64,000 nucleotides of DNA from Rothia endophytica (lineage in GTDB: Bacteria; Actinomycetota; Actinomycetes; Actinomycetales; Micrococcaceae): assembly GCF_928381505.1 (NCBI RefSeq), contig NZ_CAKMSJ010000011.1:21811-85810 (forward strand), read 5' to 3'. This document shows positions 53,887 through 63,869 of this stretch, one piece after another. Both the position numbers and the translations under genes were made by a program. Within the stretch, counting starts at the first letter, position 1. Each line of letters opens with the position of its first letter. Below the pieces are notes generated by a model, which saw only the letters and a program-made list of their open reading frames with translations, made no database searches and was not told the origin of the DNA.

Positions 53887-55491
53887 GTGAGCCTCATCCA
53901 GCTCGACCGCGTACCCCTTAAACGCGCTCTCATTTCTGTTTTTGACAAGACCGGCCTTGAAGATCTTGCCAAGGGTCTGCACGAGGCCGGTGTCGCGATT
54001 GTCTCCACCGGTTCCACTGCCTCCACTATCGCTGCAGCTGGCGTGCCCGTCACCGAAGTCTCAGATGTGACCGGTTTTCCCGAATGCCTAGAGGGCCGTG
54101 TTAAGACCCTGCACCCCCGCGTCCACGCTGGAATTCTGGCAGACCGCCGCAAGCAGGAGCACATCGATACCCTGGCAGAAATGGACATTGAAGCCTTTGA
54201 CCTGGTGGTTGTGAACCTCTACCCCTTTGTAGATACCGTGAAGTCAGGGGCAGATCAGGACGCCATCATCGAGAAAATCGATATCGGTGGGCCTTCGATG
54301 GTGCGTGCCGCTGCAAAGAATCACGACGCCGTAGCTATCGTGGTGGACCCGGCCCGCTACAGCACCGTGGTTGAAGCTGCCAAAAACGGGGGTTTCAACC
54401 TGGCCCAGCGCCGCGCCCTGGCGTCCGCTGCCTTCGCCCACACCGCAGCCTATGACACCGCCGTTGCCACCTGGACCGCAGCCCAGTTTGAAACCGATGA
54501 CGAGCAAATCTGGGCGCCCTTCGCCGGTAACTCCTTTGAACTAGCCGACACCCTGCGCTACGGCGAAAACCCCCACCAGGCAGGTGCCCTCTACACCAAC
54601 GCCGCTGCCTCACCGGGCATTGCCCAGGCAACTCTGCTGGGTGGCAAGGCCATGAGCTACAACAACTACGTGGACGGCGATGCCGCCCTGCGCGCCGCCT
54701 ACGACTTTGATGAGCCCGCTGTTGCCATCATCAAGCACAACAACCCCTGCGGTATCGCCGTGGGGTCAGCCAATGCTGCTGACCCAATTGCCGACGCCCA
54801 CGCTAAGGCACACGCCTGCGACCCCCTCTCTGCCTACGGCGGCGTCATTGCCGCCAACCGCGAAGTCACCGAAGCCATGGCAGAAACCGTCAAGGGCATC
54901 TTCACCGAGGTCATCATCGCCCCATCCTACAGCGCTGAAGCGCTAGAGATTCTGCAGAGCAAAAAGAACCTGCGCATCCTGCAGCTACCCGCTGACTTCG
55001 CCCTGGATACCCTGGAATACCGCCAAATCTCCGGTGGTGCCCTCATCCAACAGGCAGACCGCCTGGATGCCGACGGCGACGCCCCCGAAAACTGGCAACT
55101 GGTCGCCGGCGAAGCCGTCGACGCAGAAACCCTCGCTGACCTCACCTTCGCCTGGCGGGCACTACGCTCAGCTAAGTCCAACGCCATCCTACTGGCTAAC
55201 CACGGTGCCGCAGTAGGAATCGGCATGGGCCAGGTCAACCGCGTAGACTCCTGCCGCCTCTCCGTTGAACGCGCCAACACCCTAGCCGACGGCGACGAAC
55301 GCGCCCGCGGGGCAGTAGCAGCCTCAGACGCCTTCTTCCCCTTCGCAGACGGCCTACAGGTGCTCCTGGACGCCGGGGTACGCGCCGTCGTCCAACCCGG
55401 TGGCTCAATCCGCGACGAAGAAGTCATCGCAGCAGCTCAAGAGGCTGGGGTGAGCATGTACTTTACCGGTGCCCGCCACTTCTTCCACTAA
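53887..55491 (+). CDS. purH: Bifunctional AICAR formyltransferase/IMP cyclohydrolase
   Basis: 534 residues. The MGS-like IMP cyclohydrolase part ([26 protein letters not shown]-type) is followed by AICARFT with [22 protein letters not shown] and the C-terminal [13 protein letters not shown]...TGARHFFH end, which is complete. It makes IMP from AICAR using 10-formyl-THF. Starts at GTG 53887 with GGAG at 9 bases. Its last codons are also the first part of a tandem repeat that continues past the stop. Confidence 0.97.
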   Translation: MSLIQLDRVPLKRALISVFDKTGLEDLAKGLHEAGVAIVSTGSTASTIAAAGVPVTEVSDVTGFPECLEGRVKTLHPRVHAGILADRRKQEHIDTLAEMDIEAFDLVVVNLYPFVDTVKSGADQDAIIEKIDIGGPSMVRAAAKNHDAVAIVVDPARYSTVVEAAKNGGFNLAQRRALASAAFAHTAAYDTAVATWTAAQFETDDEQIWAPFAGNSFELADTLRYGENPHQAGALYTNAAASPGIAQATLLGGKAMSYNNYVDGDAALRAAYDFDEPAVAIIKHNNPCGIAVGSANAADPIADAHAKAHACDPLSAYGGVIAANREVTEAMAETVKGIFTEVIIAPSYSAEALEILQSKKNLRILQLPADFALDTLEYRQISGGALIQQADRLDADGDAPENWQLVAGEAVDAETLADLTFAWRALRSAKSNAILLANHGAAVGIGMGQVNRVDSCRLSVERANTLADGDERARGAVAASDAFFPFADGLQVLLDAGVRAVVQPGGSIRDEEVIAAAQEAGVSMYFTGARHFFH

Positions 55492-55803
55492 GAAGTTTCC
55501 ACTGGATGGCGGGCACCGATTACGCGTGGTTTTTATTTCCTCGCGCGCTCGGAAAACCCCGCTCCATCCCGCCACTTCTTCCACTAAGAAGTTTCCACTG
55601 GATGGCGGGCACCGATTCCGGGCAAAATTTATTTCCATCGTTCGCTCGGAATTTTGCCCTCCATCCCGCCACTTCTTCCACTAAGAAGTTTCCACTGGAT
55701 GGCGGGCACCGATTCCGGGCAAAATTTATTTCCATCGCTCGCTCGGAATTTTGCCCTCCATCCCGCCACTTCTTCCACTAAGAAGTTTCCACTGGATGGC
55801 GGG
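55472..55803 (+). repeat. Tandem repeat derived from the purH 3' end (3.4 units)
   Basis: Units start at 55472, 55568, 55665 and 55762 (period 96-97). Each has a 42-base constant block that begins inside purH in unit 1 and folds as CCCGCCA/TGGCGGG enclosing ACTTCTT/AAGAAGT, then a 54-55-base spacer with its own hairpin. Spacer 1 pairs GCGTGGTTTT with AAAACCCCGC (one mismatch); spacers 2 and 3 pair GGGCAAAATT with AATTTTGCCC. The spacer loop (ATTTCC...CGCTCGG) stays similar. Unit 4 is only the constant block and abuts element copy E. Confidence 0.9.
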
Positions 55804-55804
55804 T

Positions 55805-55904
55805 TGTTAGATGCACCCTGAGCCGGCTGACCCTCTCGCATGCTCGCAGAGCTCGCACGCGATTCACGCCAGCCCCGACCAGCCGGCTCAGGGTGCATCT
55901 AACA
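55805..55904 (-). repeat. Dispersed palindromic element, copy E
   Basis: Perfect 24-base arms 55805-55828 and 55881-55904. Minus-strand core GGGGCTGGCGTGAATC (55861-55876, exact match to copy A) and GAGAGGGTC. The inner hairpin differs again. Starts two bases after the tandem repeat ends. Confidence 0.87.
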
Positions 55905-55921
55905 GCACCTTACAAACGAAA

Positions 55922-55981
55922 GTACCCGCTTTGTCTGGAAAGTACCCACCTCAGTTGGTACTTTCCCGACAAAGCGGGTAC
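55922..55981. repeat. Large palindrome at the 3' end of the vWA gene
   Basis: Arms 55922-55946 and 55957-55981 pair over 25 bases with one mismatch (GTACCCGCTTTGTC... ) around a 10-base loop. No T run and no dispersed-element core. It lies 29 bases past the stop of the vWA gene. Confidence 0.8.
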
Positions 55982-56010
55982 CTTACTTCTAGCTAGGCTA
56001 GCCGGCTTGT

Positions 56011-57723
56011 TTACTGGGTTGCTTCCTTCGCCTTTTCGGCAGCGACCTGAGTCAAACCTTCAGCGAAAATCACCTGAATGTCAGTGGGGGAGAGCGTTGG
56101 GTAGGCCTCACCGCCGGTGCCTGACGCAATGGTCTGGAGCGCCTCCATGTTGGCGTCCTGGGAGATGCCGATTAGAAGGATGAAAACAGGCTCATCGGGG
56201 TTCTGCTCAGCCTGGATAGTGGAGATAAGTTCCTCTTGAGAGATGGAACCCTCATCGTAGTTCTCACCATCGGTCAGCATAATCACCACGTTAGCTGCCC
56301 CGGGTTCGTAGTGTTCTTTTACCTCCCGGAAGCCCGCCAGCAGCGTGTCATGCAGAGCTGTGGGATCGGTACTCCCGATAGATCCTGAGATGCTGGTTCC
56401 AGCCCTCTGAAGGAGTTCACGTTGGGTCTTCCCATCGGTGACCTCTTCCATGCCACGCACCGGTACCAGTTTCTGGTAATCGGCGATGCTGCCATCGGGT
56501 GATTCGAGATTACGGGAGAACTTCCACAGACCCATAGAATCACGAGCAGGGAAGAGCTGTGAACCTGCTAGAACGGAGTCCACCATAAGATCCATACGGG
56601 TCTTATCGGTGCCCTCTACGGGGGTCAGCATAGACCCCGAGGCATCCAGAATAACCAAAGCGTTCAGAGGGGCTGACTGCAGGGAGTAACTCAGCCAGGT
56701 CTGCTCCAGAATTTCGGGATTAGTTTGGGTCAGCGGGGTGACACTGCCTAGGGCCCCACCATCCTTGAGGGCTTCCTGCCCTGTGGGTCGCAGGCCTGCC
56801 TCAGCAAGGGCCTGGCGGCCTTCTTCGCTTACCATAAAGTCGCTGATTTGTGCGGCGGCGTCGTCGATGGTGCTATTGGTGCTGGTCGAGGTTCTGTAGA
56901 GCGGAAAATCCAGTATCGCTGAGCTACTGCCCGGCGCAGTTGCCTTGAGGGAGTCGCCCCCGTGCTCTGCGCGGTAGCGGGTAAATTCAGCCTCGGTAAC
57001 TACCGCTGCTGAGCTTTCGTCCTTTTCTACCTGTGCTAGTAGGTCTTCGGATGTAGGCGGCTCACCATCTACGCCAATAGTCGTGGCGCGCAGACCGGTG
57101 CCTTCAGTTAATTTCTCAGGGGAACTTTCACCAGCTGATACTTCAGCGATTCCCGACATGAATGCCGCGAAAGCACCCGAATCTAGTTGAGGATCACCCA
57201 TTTTTGCGGCGTCGCCGTCAGCTAGGGCATCAGTCCAATGGTTGAAGCGGGGGGTATCAGCTGCGGTCACCACAACTGCTACTGTTTGAGCCAGTGAATC
57301 TGAGATGGAAGTCAGCTCGGTCGTGGCTTCCGTCATCGCCAGCTTGGCGCGGGTCGAAGAATCAGGTATCCACAGGTTGGCATATGAGCTGCCGCTTGCT
57401 GCCTGCGACAGCATCTCTGCCGAACTCTCACCGATACTTACATCAAGGGTGATACATTTTTCTGGATCAACCGGGATTTTTTCAAGAACCTGTGCCATGG
57501 TGGGCGTGGTCTCAACGGTGACGTTCTGGGTGGTAGCGCACTCCTGGGGCAGAGCTCGCTGAGACGGTGAGGTTCCCCTGTTCTCACCTTCATTGAGATG
57601 ATTTACGGCTACTACTCCGCCGGAAAGCAGGATAATAGCTGCTGCACCAGTGGCTGCCCACTTCCGGGTGGTTTTCTTCTGTTGCTGCTCGCGCGCTGCG
57701 CGCCGCGACTGTGAGGTATCCAC
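56011..57723 (-). CDS. Membrane-anchored substrate-binding-like/vWA protein
   Basis: 570 residues. Basic N-terminus, one helix (about 22-42, AATGAAAIILLSGGVVAV), then a periplasmic-binding-like region (60-340) and a C-terminal von Willebrand A domain (about 350-560) with MIDAS DASGS, a Thr and TDGENYDEGS. It is probably exported and surface anchored by the N-terminal helix; ligand unknown. GTG 57723 has GGGAAAG upstream; the longer frame to 57768 has no SD. Confidence 0.8.
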   Translation of the reverse strand: MDTSQSRRAAREQQQKKTTRKWAATGAAAIILLSGGVVAVNHLNEGENRGTSPSQRALPQECATTQNVTVETTPTMAQVLEKIPVDPEKCITLDVSIGESSAEMLSQAASGSSYANLWIPDSSTRAKLAMTEATTELTSISDSLAQTVAVVVTAADTPRFNHWTDALADGDAAKMGDPQLDSGAFAAFMSGIAEVSAGESSPEKLTEGTGLRATTIGVDGEPPTSEDLLAQVEKDESSAAVVTEAEFTRYRAEHGGDSLKATAPGSSSAILDFPLYRTSTSTNSTIDDAAAQISDFMVSEEGRQALAEAGLRPTGQEALKDGGALGSVTPLTQTNPEILEQTWLSYSLQSAPLNALVILDASGSMLTPVEGTDKTRMDLMVDSVLAGSQLFPARDSMGLWKFSRNLESPDGSIADYQKLVPVRGMEEVTDGKTQRELLQRAGTSISGSIGSTDPTALHDTLLAGFREVKEHYEPGAANVVIMLTDGENYDEGSISQEELISTIQAEQNPDEPVFILLIGISQDANMEALQTIASGTGGEAYPTLSPTDIQVIFAEGLTQVAAEKAKEATQ

Positions 57724-57905
57724 GGTATTGCTTTCCCTAATGACGATACTGAATAAAAGTGCGGGCACCTATGCCTAAGAGGTCAGGCAAAGGGGCATAA
57801 TTGGCGCGTGGTCCCTGGTGCGCCATAATATTCTTTCAAAGTCTAGCAACAAAAGGGTATGTCTGTGCGCGGAGGCACTGGCGCACCTGGGCTATGAAGG
57901 TGTCC

Positions 57906-57919
57906 TAAAATAGGGAACG
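57906..57919 (+). promoter_or_regulatory. -10 element of a likely leaderless TetR gene
   Basis: TAAAAT (57906-57911) ends 7 bases before GTG 57919, so transcription would start at the initiation codon. The AGGGA in between is too close to act as an SD. No convincing -35. Confidence 0.55.
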
Positions 57920-58491
57920 TGCCGAAAGTCAGTGAAGAATATATGCAAAATCGCCGTTCCGAAATTGTGGAGGTGGCCCGGTCTCTTTTTGCCCGGAGCG
58001 GCTACCAGCAGGCCTCAATGAGCGAGATTATTGCTGCGACTGGCCTGTCTGCCGGAGCTATTTATAATCATTTTTCAGGCAAAACTGAGCTGATGTCCGC
58101 TGCAGCCCGTGTAGATCTCCACAGGTTTACAGTTGCCTCTGATGAATTGCCCTGGGACTTTGTGGAACGTTGCTTGAAAGAACTGCAGGCCGACCAGCAG
58201 CTCACCCGTTTTCTTGCTATTACCTGGGGCGAGGCTGCGACCGTCCCTGAAATCGCTACGGTAGTTGACGAGCAACTAGGGCAGTTGAGAGATCGTATGG
58301 CGGCGGTCTACCGGCGTTGGGCTGAGGCTGAACTGGATCTGACCGGCTCTGAACTGGAAACCTGGTTAGGCATGCTGGCTGCTGCTGTGCTGAGTGTTTT
58401 TACCGGTTTTGTGATGCAATCGACTGCGCTGGCTGACTTCGATGCTGAGCGCTATTTCGAGTTTGCACGCACGATTTTGCGTCAGGGCTAG
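57919..58491 (+). CDS. TetR-family transcriptional regulator
   Basis: 190 residues. HTH at about 30-52 (MSEIIAATGLSAGAIYNHFSGKTEL); the C-terminal ligand domain is helical and its inducer unknown. The neighbours are a divergent vWA gene and glyA; neither is an obvious target. Confidence 0.88.
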   Translation: MPKVSEEYMQNRRSEIVEVARSLFARSGYQQASMSEIIAATGLSAGAIYNHFSGKTELMSAAARVDLHRFTVASDELPWDFVERCLKELQADQQLTRFLAITWGEAATVPEIATVVDEQLGQLRDRMAAVYRRWAEAELDLTGSELETWLGMLAAAVLSVFTGFVMQSTALADFDAERYFEFARTILRQG

Positions 58492-58602
58492 ACCCGGTCA
58501 CTCTTCTCTGCGAGTTCTGAGCGGGCAATCTGCCGCAATTTCTCAGATAGCCATGTCTCAATCGAGCAGACGGGGCGCAGGTCAAATACACTTAAGCCTT
58601 AG

Positions 58603-58650
58603 AGGCTCACCTGTTGACGGGTGAGAGCCTGCCCTTATGACCGGGCGGTG
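58603..58650 (+). other. Structured leader upstream of glyA
   Basis: AGGCTCACC (58603-58611) can pair with GGTGAG-CCT (58620-58630, 2-base bulge), and GCCC/GGGC forms a second small stem before the SD. It does not show the conserved blocks of ZTP, glycine or THF riboswitches that I know. Confidence 0.3.
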
Positions 58651-58678
58651 CCTGTTTCACTACACCAAAGGATGTGGC

Positions 58679-59962
58679 ATGACCAACCTTTCCCCAAACG
58701 TGACCAATCTGCCCCTGGCAGAAGTAGACCCTGAAATTGCTGAAGCGATTGCTGCTGAGCAGGGCCGCCAACAGAACACCCTAGAAATGATTGCTTCAGA
58801 GAACTTTGCGCCGCGCGCTGTTCTTGAGGCCCAGGGCTCTGTTCTGACCAACAAGTACGCTGAAGGCTACCCGGGGCGCCGCTACTATGGCGGTTGCGAG
58901 CACGTGGACGTGGTGGAGCAGCTAGCTATTGACCGCGCTAAGGCGCTTTTTGGTGCTGACCACGCTAACGTCCAGCCGCATTCTGGCGCCCAGGCGAATA
59001 ACGCGGTCATGCACGCTCTGCTCACCCCCGGGGATAAGATTATGGGTCTGTCCCTGGCTCACGGTGGTCACCTGACCCACGGTATGAAATTGAATGTTTC
59101 TGGCAAGCTCTATGAAGTTGTAGCCTACGGCGTGGATGAAGAGACTGGCCGCGTGAACATGGACGAGGTTCGTGAGCTGGCTCTGGCTGAAAAGCCGAAG
59201 GTGATTATTGCCGGCTGGAGTGCTTACACTCGCCAGCTAGATTTTGCTGCTTTCCGCGCTATTGCTGATGAGGTGGGTGCCTACCTCTGGGTCGATATGG
59301 CGCATTTCGCGGGTCTGGTCGCTGCCGGCCTACACCCCTCACCGGTACCCCATGCTCACGTGGTGTCTTCAACCGTGCATAAGACTCTGGCAGGCCCCCG
59401 CTCAGGCTTCATCATGTGCATTGAAGACCTCAAGAAAAAGATTGATTCGGCGGTATTCCCCGGTCAGCAGGGCGGCCCCCTCATGCACGCGATTGCAGGT
59501 AAGGCAACCGCCTTCAAGATCGCTGGTTCTGAGATGTTCAAGGATCGCCAGCAGCGCACTCTGGAAGGTGCCAAGATTCTTGCCAAGCGTCTATCTCAGC
59601 CGGATGTCGCTGAGGCGGGTATCAGCGTCCTGACCGGTGGTACCGATGTGCACCTGGTACTGGTTGACCTGCGCAACGCTGGAATCAACGGTAAAGAGGC
59701 TGAAGATCTGCTGCACGAGGCTGGTATTACCGTGAACCGCAACTCGATTCCTAACGACCCCCGCCCGCCCATGGTGACCTCCGGCCTGCGTATTGGTACC
59801 CCTGCGCTGGCAACTCGCGGTTTTGACGCTAAGGCCTTCACCGAGGTTGCTGACATCATTGCTGAAACCCTCAAGCCCGGTGTGGACGTTGCTGCTCAGC
59901 GTGAGCGCGTCACCGCCCTGTGCGAGAAGTTCCCTCTCTACTCCGGCATTGAGGAATGGTAA
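58679..59962 (+). CDS. glyA: Serine hydroxymethyltransferase
   Basis: 427 residues. [32 protein letters not shown], the PLP Lys in [16 protein letters not shown], and the C-terminal [15 protein letters not shown] are intact. Converts serine and THF to glycine and methylene-THF. ATG 58679 has AAAGGAT at 7 bases; the ORF start at 58637 is rejected. Followed directly by folD. Confidence 0.97.
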   Translation: MTNLSPNVTNLPLAEVDPEIAEAIAAEQGRQQNTLEMIASENFAPRAVLEAQGSVLTNKYAEGYPGRRYYGGCEHVDVVEQLAIDRAKALFGADHANVQPHSGAQANNAVMHALLTPGDKIMGLSLAHGGHLTHGMKLNVSGKLYEVVAYGVDEETGRVNMDEVRELALAEKPKVIIAGWSAYTRQLDFAAFRAIADEVGAYLWVDMAHFAGLVAAGLHPSPVPHAHVVSSTVHKTLAGPRSGFIMCIEDLKKKIDSAVFPGQQGGPLMHAIAGKATAFKIAGSEMFKDRQQRTLEGAKILAKRLSQPDVAEAGISVLTGGTDVHLVLVDLRNAGINGKEAEDLLHEAGITVNRNSIPNDPRPPMVTSGLRIGTPALATRGFDAKAFTEVADIIAETLKPGVDVAAQRERVTALCEKFPLYSGIEEW

Positions 59963-59964
59963 GA

Positions 59965-60852
59965 ATGACTGCCCAGATTCTTGACGGCAAGGCAACCGCA
60001 GCCACTATCAAGCAGGAGCTCGCTGAGCGCGTCGCTGCCCTCAAAGAGCGCGGTGTAACCCCCGGCCTAGCCACCGTTCTGGTGGGCGATGACCCTGCCT
60101 CCCACTCCTACGTGGGTGGTAAGCACCGCGACTGCGAAGAAGTAGGTATTGCCTCCATTCGCGTTGAACTGCCCGAGACCGTGACCCAGGAAGAGCTGGA
60201 AGCCGAGCTGGATAAGCTTAACACTGACTCTGCCTGTACCGGCTACATCGTCCAGCTGCCTCTGCCCAAGCACATCGACACCAACCGCATTCTTGAGAAG
60301 ATTTCACCCGAGAAGGACGCCGACGGCCTGCACCCCACCAACCTGGGGCGTCTGGTGCTGAACGTAGGCGAGGAGCTGAACTCACCTCTCCCTTGCACCC
60401 CCAACGGTGTCATTGAGCTGGTGGAGCGCCACGGTATCTCCTGGAAGGGTAAGAAGGTAGCAGTACTGGGCCGCGGTATTACCGTGGGCCGCCCCTTGGG
60501 TCTGCTACTGACCCGTAAGGAAGTCAATGCGACTGCCACCCTGGTGCATACCGGCACTGAGGACGTCAGCGCGGCCCTGCACGAGGCAGATGTGATCGTT
60601 GCTGCTGTGGGCGTGCCCCACGCGGTGAAAGCCGACCAGGTTAAGGACGGCGCGATTCTGTTGGACGTCGGTGTCTCGCGTATTGAGGACCCTGAGACCG
60701 GTAAGAAGAAGCTGACCGGTGATGTTTCACCGGAGGCCGTTGCTAAGGCCAGCTGGTACTCACCCAACCCCGGCGGCGTCGGCCCCATGACCCGCGCGAT
60801 GCTGCTGGTCAACGTGGTGGAAACTGCTGAGCGTATGGCGGACGCCGCTTAG
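59965..60852 (+). CDS. folD: Methylene-THF dehydrogenase/cyclohydrolase
   Basis: 295 residues. [16 protein letters not shown] start, catalytic Lys in [27 protein letters not shown] site [11 protein letters not shown] and [10 protein letters not shown] end. It makes 10-formyl-THF, which purN and purH use. Two bases after the glyA stop, so one operon. ATG 59956 inside glyA is rejected. Confidence 0.97.
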   Translation: MTAQILDGKATAATIKQELAERVAALKERGVTPGLATVLVGDDPASHSYVGGKHRDCEEVGIASIRVELPETVTQEELEAELDKLNTDSACTGYIVQLPLPKHIDTNRILEKISPEKDADGLHPTNLGRLVLNVGEELNSPLPCTPNGVIELVERHGISWKGKKVAVLGRGITVGRPLGLLLTRKEVNATATLVHTGTEDVSAALHEADVIVAAVGVPHAVKADQVKDGAILLDVGVSRIEDPETGKKKLTGDVSPEAVAKASWYSPNPGGVGPMTRAMLLVNVVETAERMADAA

Positions 60853-61559
60853 CGTTGGACCTGCACTTCAAAGTCATAGCGGTCTGCGCGGTAAAGAGTC
60901 TGAGTGCTCTCTACCGCCAGGCCGCGGCTTGTAAAACCAACTTTTTCAACGCGCAGGGCAGCGGTCCCCTGGGGCACCTCCAGCCAGCTGGCCTCCTGCT
61001 TAGTGAGGTTGGTAGCCGTGATGCGCTGGAGAGCTGATTCCACACTGTAGCCGCTGCGGCGCAGCTGTGCATCGAGGGATCCGGTCACCTCGGGCTGTAG
61101 ATGGGCAAAAGCCTCGGGCAAAAAGTGAGCCGTTTCCAGTGCGACCGGGGCCCCATCAGCGCTGCGCAGACGCTTCATTTCAATGACCTTTGCACCGGCG
61201 TCTAGAGCTAGATCTCTGGCAACGAGTGGCGGAGCAACCACCATGTGGCAAGAGATCGTCACTGACTGAGGCCTGTGGCCGCGGGCCTTCATGTCCTCGG
61301 TAAAGGAACGCAAGGACGGCGCTCTCACGGTGTCGTGCTGTGCAGCAACAAAAGTGCCCGACCCCTGAACGTGATAGACCAACCCACGGCCAGCTAGCAC
61401 TCGCAGGGCTCGCCGCACGGTATCTCGCGACACCCCAAACTCAGCTTGCAACTCGCGCTCTGCGGGCAAAGGGGAGTGGGGCGGCTGGGGCTTGATGTAG
61501 CGCTCTCTCACCGAACGCGCTACCTGCACATACTTGGTTTCACGTGTAATACCGGTCAT
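60849..61559 (-). CDS. GntR-family regulator with UTRA domain
   Basis: 236 residues. Winged helix ([42 protein letters not shown]) in GntR/HutC form, then a UTRA ligand domain. Effector unknown; often sugar phosphates. Overlaps folD by 4 bases, convergent. Confidence 0.92.
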   Translation of the reverse strand: MTGITRETKYVQVARSVRERYIKPQPPHSPLPAERELQAEFGVSRDTVRRALRVLAGRGLVYHVQGSGTFVAAQHDTVRAPSLRSFTEDMKARGHRPQSVTISCHMVVAPPLVARDLALDAGAKVIEMKRLRSADGAPVALETAHFLPEAFAHLQPEVTGSLDAQLRRSGYSVESALQRITATNLTKQEASWLEVPQGTAALRVEKVGFTSRGLAVESTQTLYRADRYDFEVQVQR

Positions 61560-61633
61560 ACTTCCAGTCTAGGTGCTGGAAAACAGCCGGGGCAGTTCAC
61601 TACGCCGCTATTTCCTTTGACATAATGGTGAGC

Positions 61634-62086
61634 ATGCAAACAAACGGCTCAGAGAACACAGCGCAGCAGCAAAACATCAAAACAGTGCTCATTGGAGCAG
61701 GCATCGGCATGGGAATCCTGGTGCTCCTTTTGGTATGGGCAATCTTGCAGGCAGCCCATGAGGAGTCCGTCCTGGGGTGGATTCTGGCGGGTGTTATCAC
61801 TGCCTGGCTGGGCCTAGCTATCTATTTACTGGTGAGCGTCAACCGCACGTTGACCGCGCAGCGTAAGGCCTATGAGACTCACGCAGAGAAGCGGGCTGAG
61901 TATGAAGCTGATGTGCATACCGAAAAACTCGCACACTCTTTCCAGATTTGCCTGGTTCAGTCTAAGGTCATTGCTGAGCAGCTTGAGGCTGATGACGCTA
62001 ACTCCCGCGACATGATTGACCGCGCCCTGGACACCATTAACTTCACCGCCAAGAACGGCATGGAGCTCGCCAAAGAAGGCGCATAA
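61634..62086 (+). CDS. Membrane protein of unknown function
   Basis: 150 residues: two helices (about 18-36 and 48-70) and a helical, highly charged C-terminal half (about 75-145). Family not recognised. CATAAT (61621-61626) lies 7 bases before ATG 61634 and no SD is visible, so the mRNA may be leaderless. 66 bases before trpS. Confidence 0.55.
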   Translation: MQTNGSENTAQQQNIKTVLIGAGIGMGILVLLLVWAILQAAHEESVLGWILAGVITAWLGLAIYLLVSVNRTLTAQRKAYETHAEKRAEYEADVHTEKLAHSFQICLVQSKVIAEQLEADDANSRDMIDRALDTINFTAKNGMELAKEGA

Positions 62087-63211
<1,125 letters not shown>

Positions 63212-63226
63212 GCAGAGTGGCAAACA

Positions 63227-63763
63227 GTGGCGGTGTCACCAACCCTGCTGCCCGGTGGTGGGTACCTGAGCATTATTGCTCGGGTGCCCCCGCCCCTTGC
63301 CGAGCGTATCGTTAGGTGGCGACGTGAGTACGGTATGGTGGGAGCGGTTGCCGAGAGCTGCCATATTACCCTTCTCATTGCTCAGGACGCCGCGGAGGAG
63401 GGGAAGCTGGGGCAGTTAAAGGCCGACCTGGCTGGGCATGGAGCAGTTGAGGTGGTACTGGGGGAGCCTGAGTCCTTTCAACCGGCTAGCCCGGTCACCT
63501 ACCTGCCCTTGGCGCGCGGGGCGGACTGCTTTAGATACCTACACCGTCGCTGCGTCGAACTTCTAGGGAAGTCAGAATCGCCCTTTCCCTATGAACCGCA
63601 TTTGACCCTGGCTCACGGTCTTGAAGAGGCTGCCCTGGCTAGGTCTCTGCGTGATTTTGCCGGGCTTGATGCCCAGCTTACCGGCTTTAGGATCGAGCAG
63701 CTACAGGCTTACCGCTACACAGGGGAAACCTGGCAACATCTAGCAGATATCAGCCTGCTCTAG
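63227..63763 (+). CDS. 2'-5' RNA ligase/phosphodiesterase-like (2H family)
   Basis: 178 residues with two HxT-type motifs (SCHITLL around 46 and PHLTLAH around 126) of the 2H phosphoesterase superfamily. Substrate unknown. Starts at GTG 63227, 15 bases after trpS; probably in the same operon. Confidence 0.82.
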   Translation: MAVSPTLLPGGGYLSIIARVPPPLAERIVRWRREYGMVGAVAESCHITLLIAQDAAEEGKLGQLKADLAGHGAVEVVLGEPESFQPASPVTYLPLARGADCFRYLHRRCVELLGKSESPFPYEPHLTLAHGLEEAALARSLRDFAGLDAQLTGFRIEQLQAYRYTGETWQHLADISLL

Positions 63764-63869
63764 TATCGCAGACTAAAAACCCCGCCGTCCTGCCACCCCA
63801 CCGTGAGGACATCATCCGCAGCCACTGCCTCGCCGTGACTGCCTGGGCCTTCTTTGTTTACTACGATGG
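63760..63869 (-). CDS. C-terminal end of an unknown gene (truncated)
   Basis: A minus-strand frame from the contig end down to a TAG at 63762-63760 gives 35 codons without a stop (ending VGWQDGGVFSLRY). Overlaps the RNA-ligase-like gene by 4 bases, as other convergent pairs here do. Family not recognised; truncated by the adapter. Confidence 0.4.

Noticed and set aside
55472..55803. CRISPR-like array (42-base repeats, 54-55-base spacers)
   Set aside because: The first repeat is purH coding sequence, two spacers are nearly identical, spacers are themselves hairpins, and there are no cas genes.
55469..55898. Overlapping ORFs of 70-90 codons on both strands in the tandem array
   Set aside because: They only reflect the repeated purH end ([13 protein letters not shown] repeats); no SD or family.
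58492..58678. ZTP, glycine or THF riboswitch before glyA
   Set aside because: None of the conserved blocks of these classes is present.
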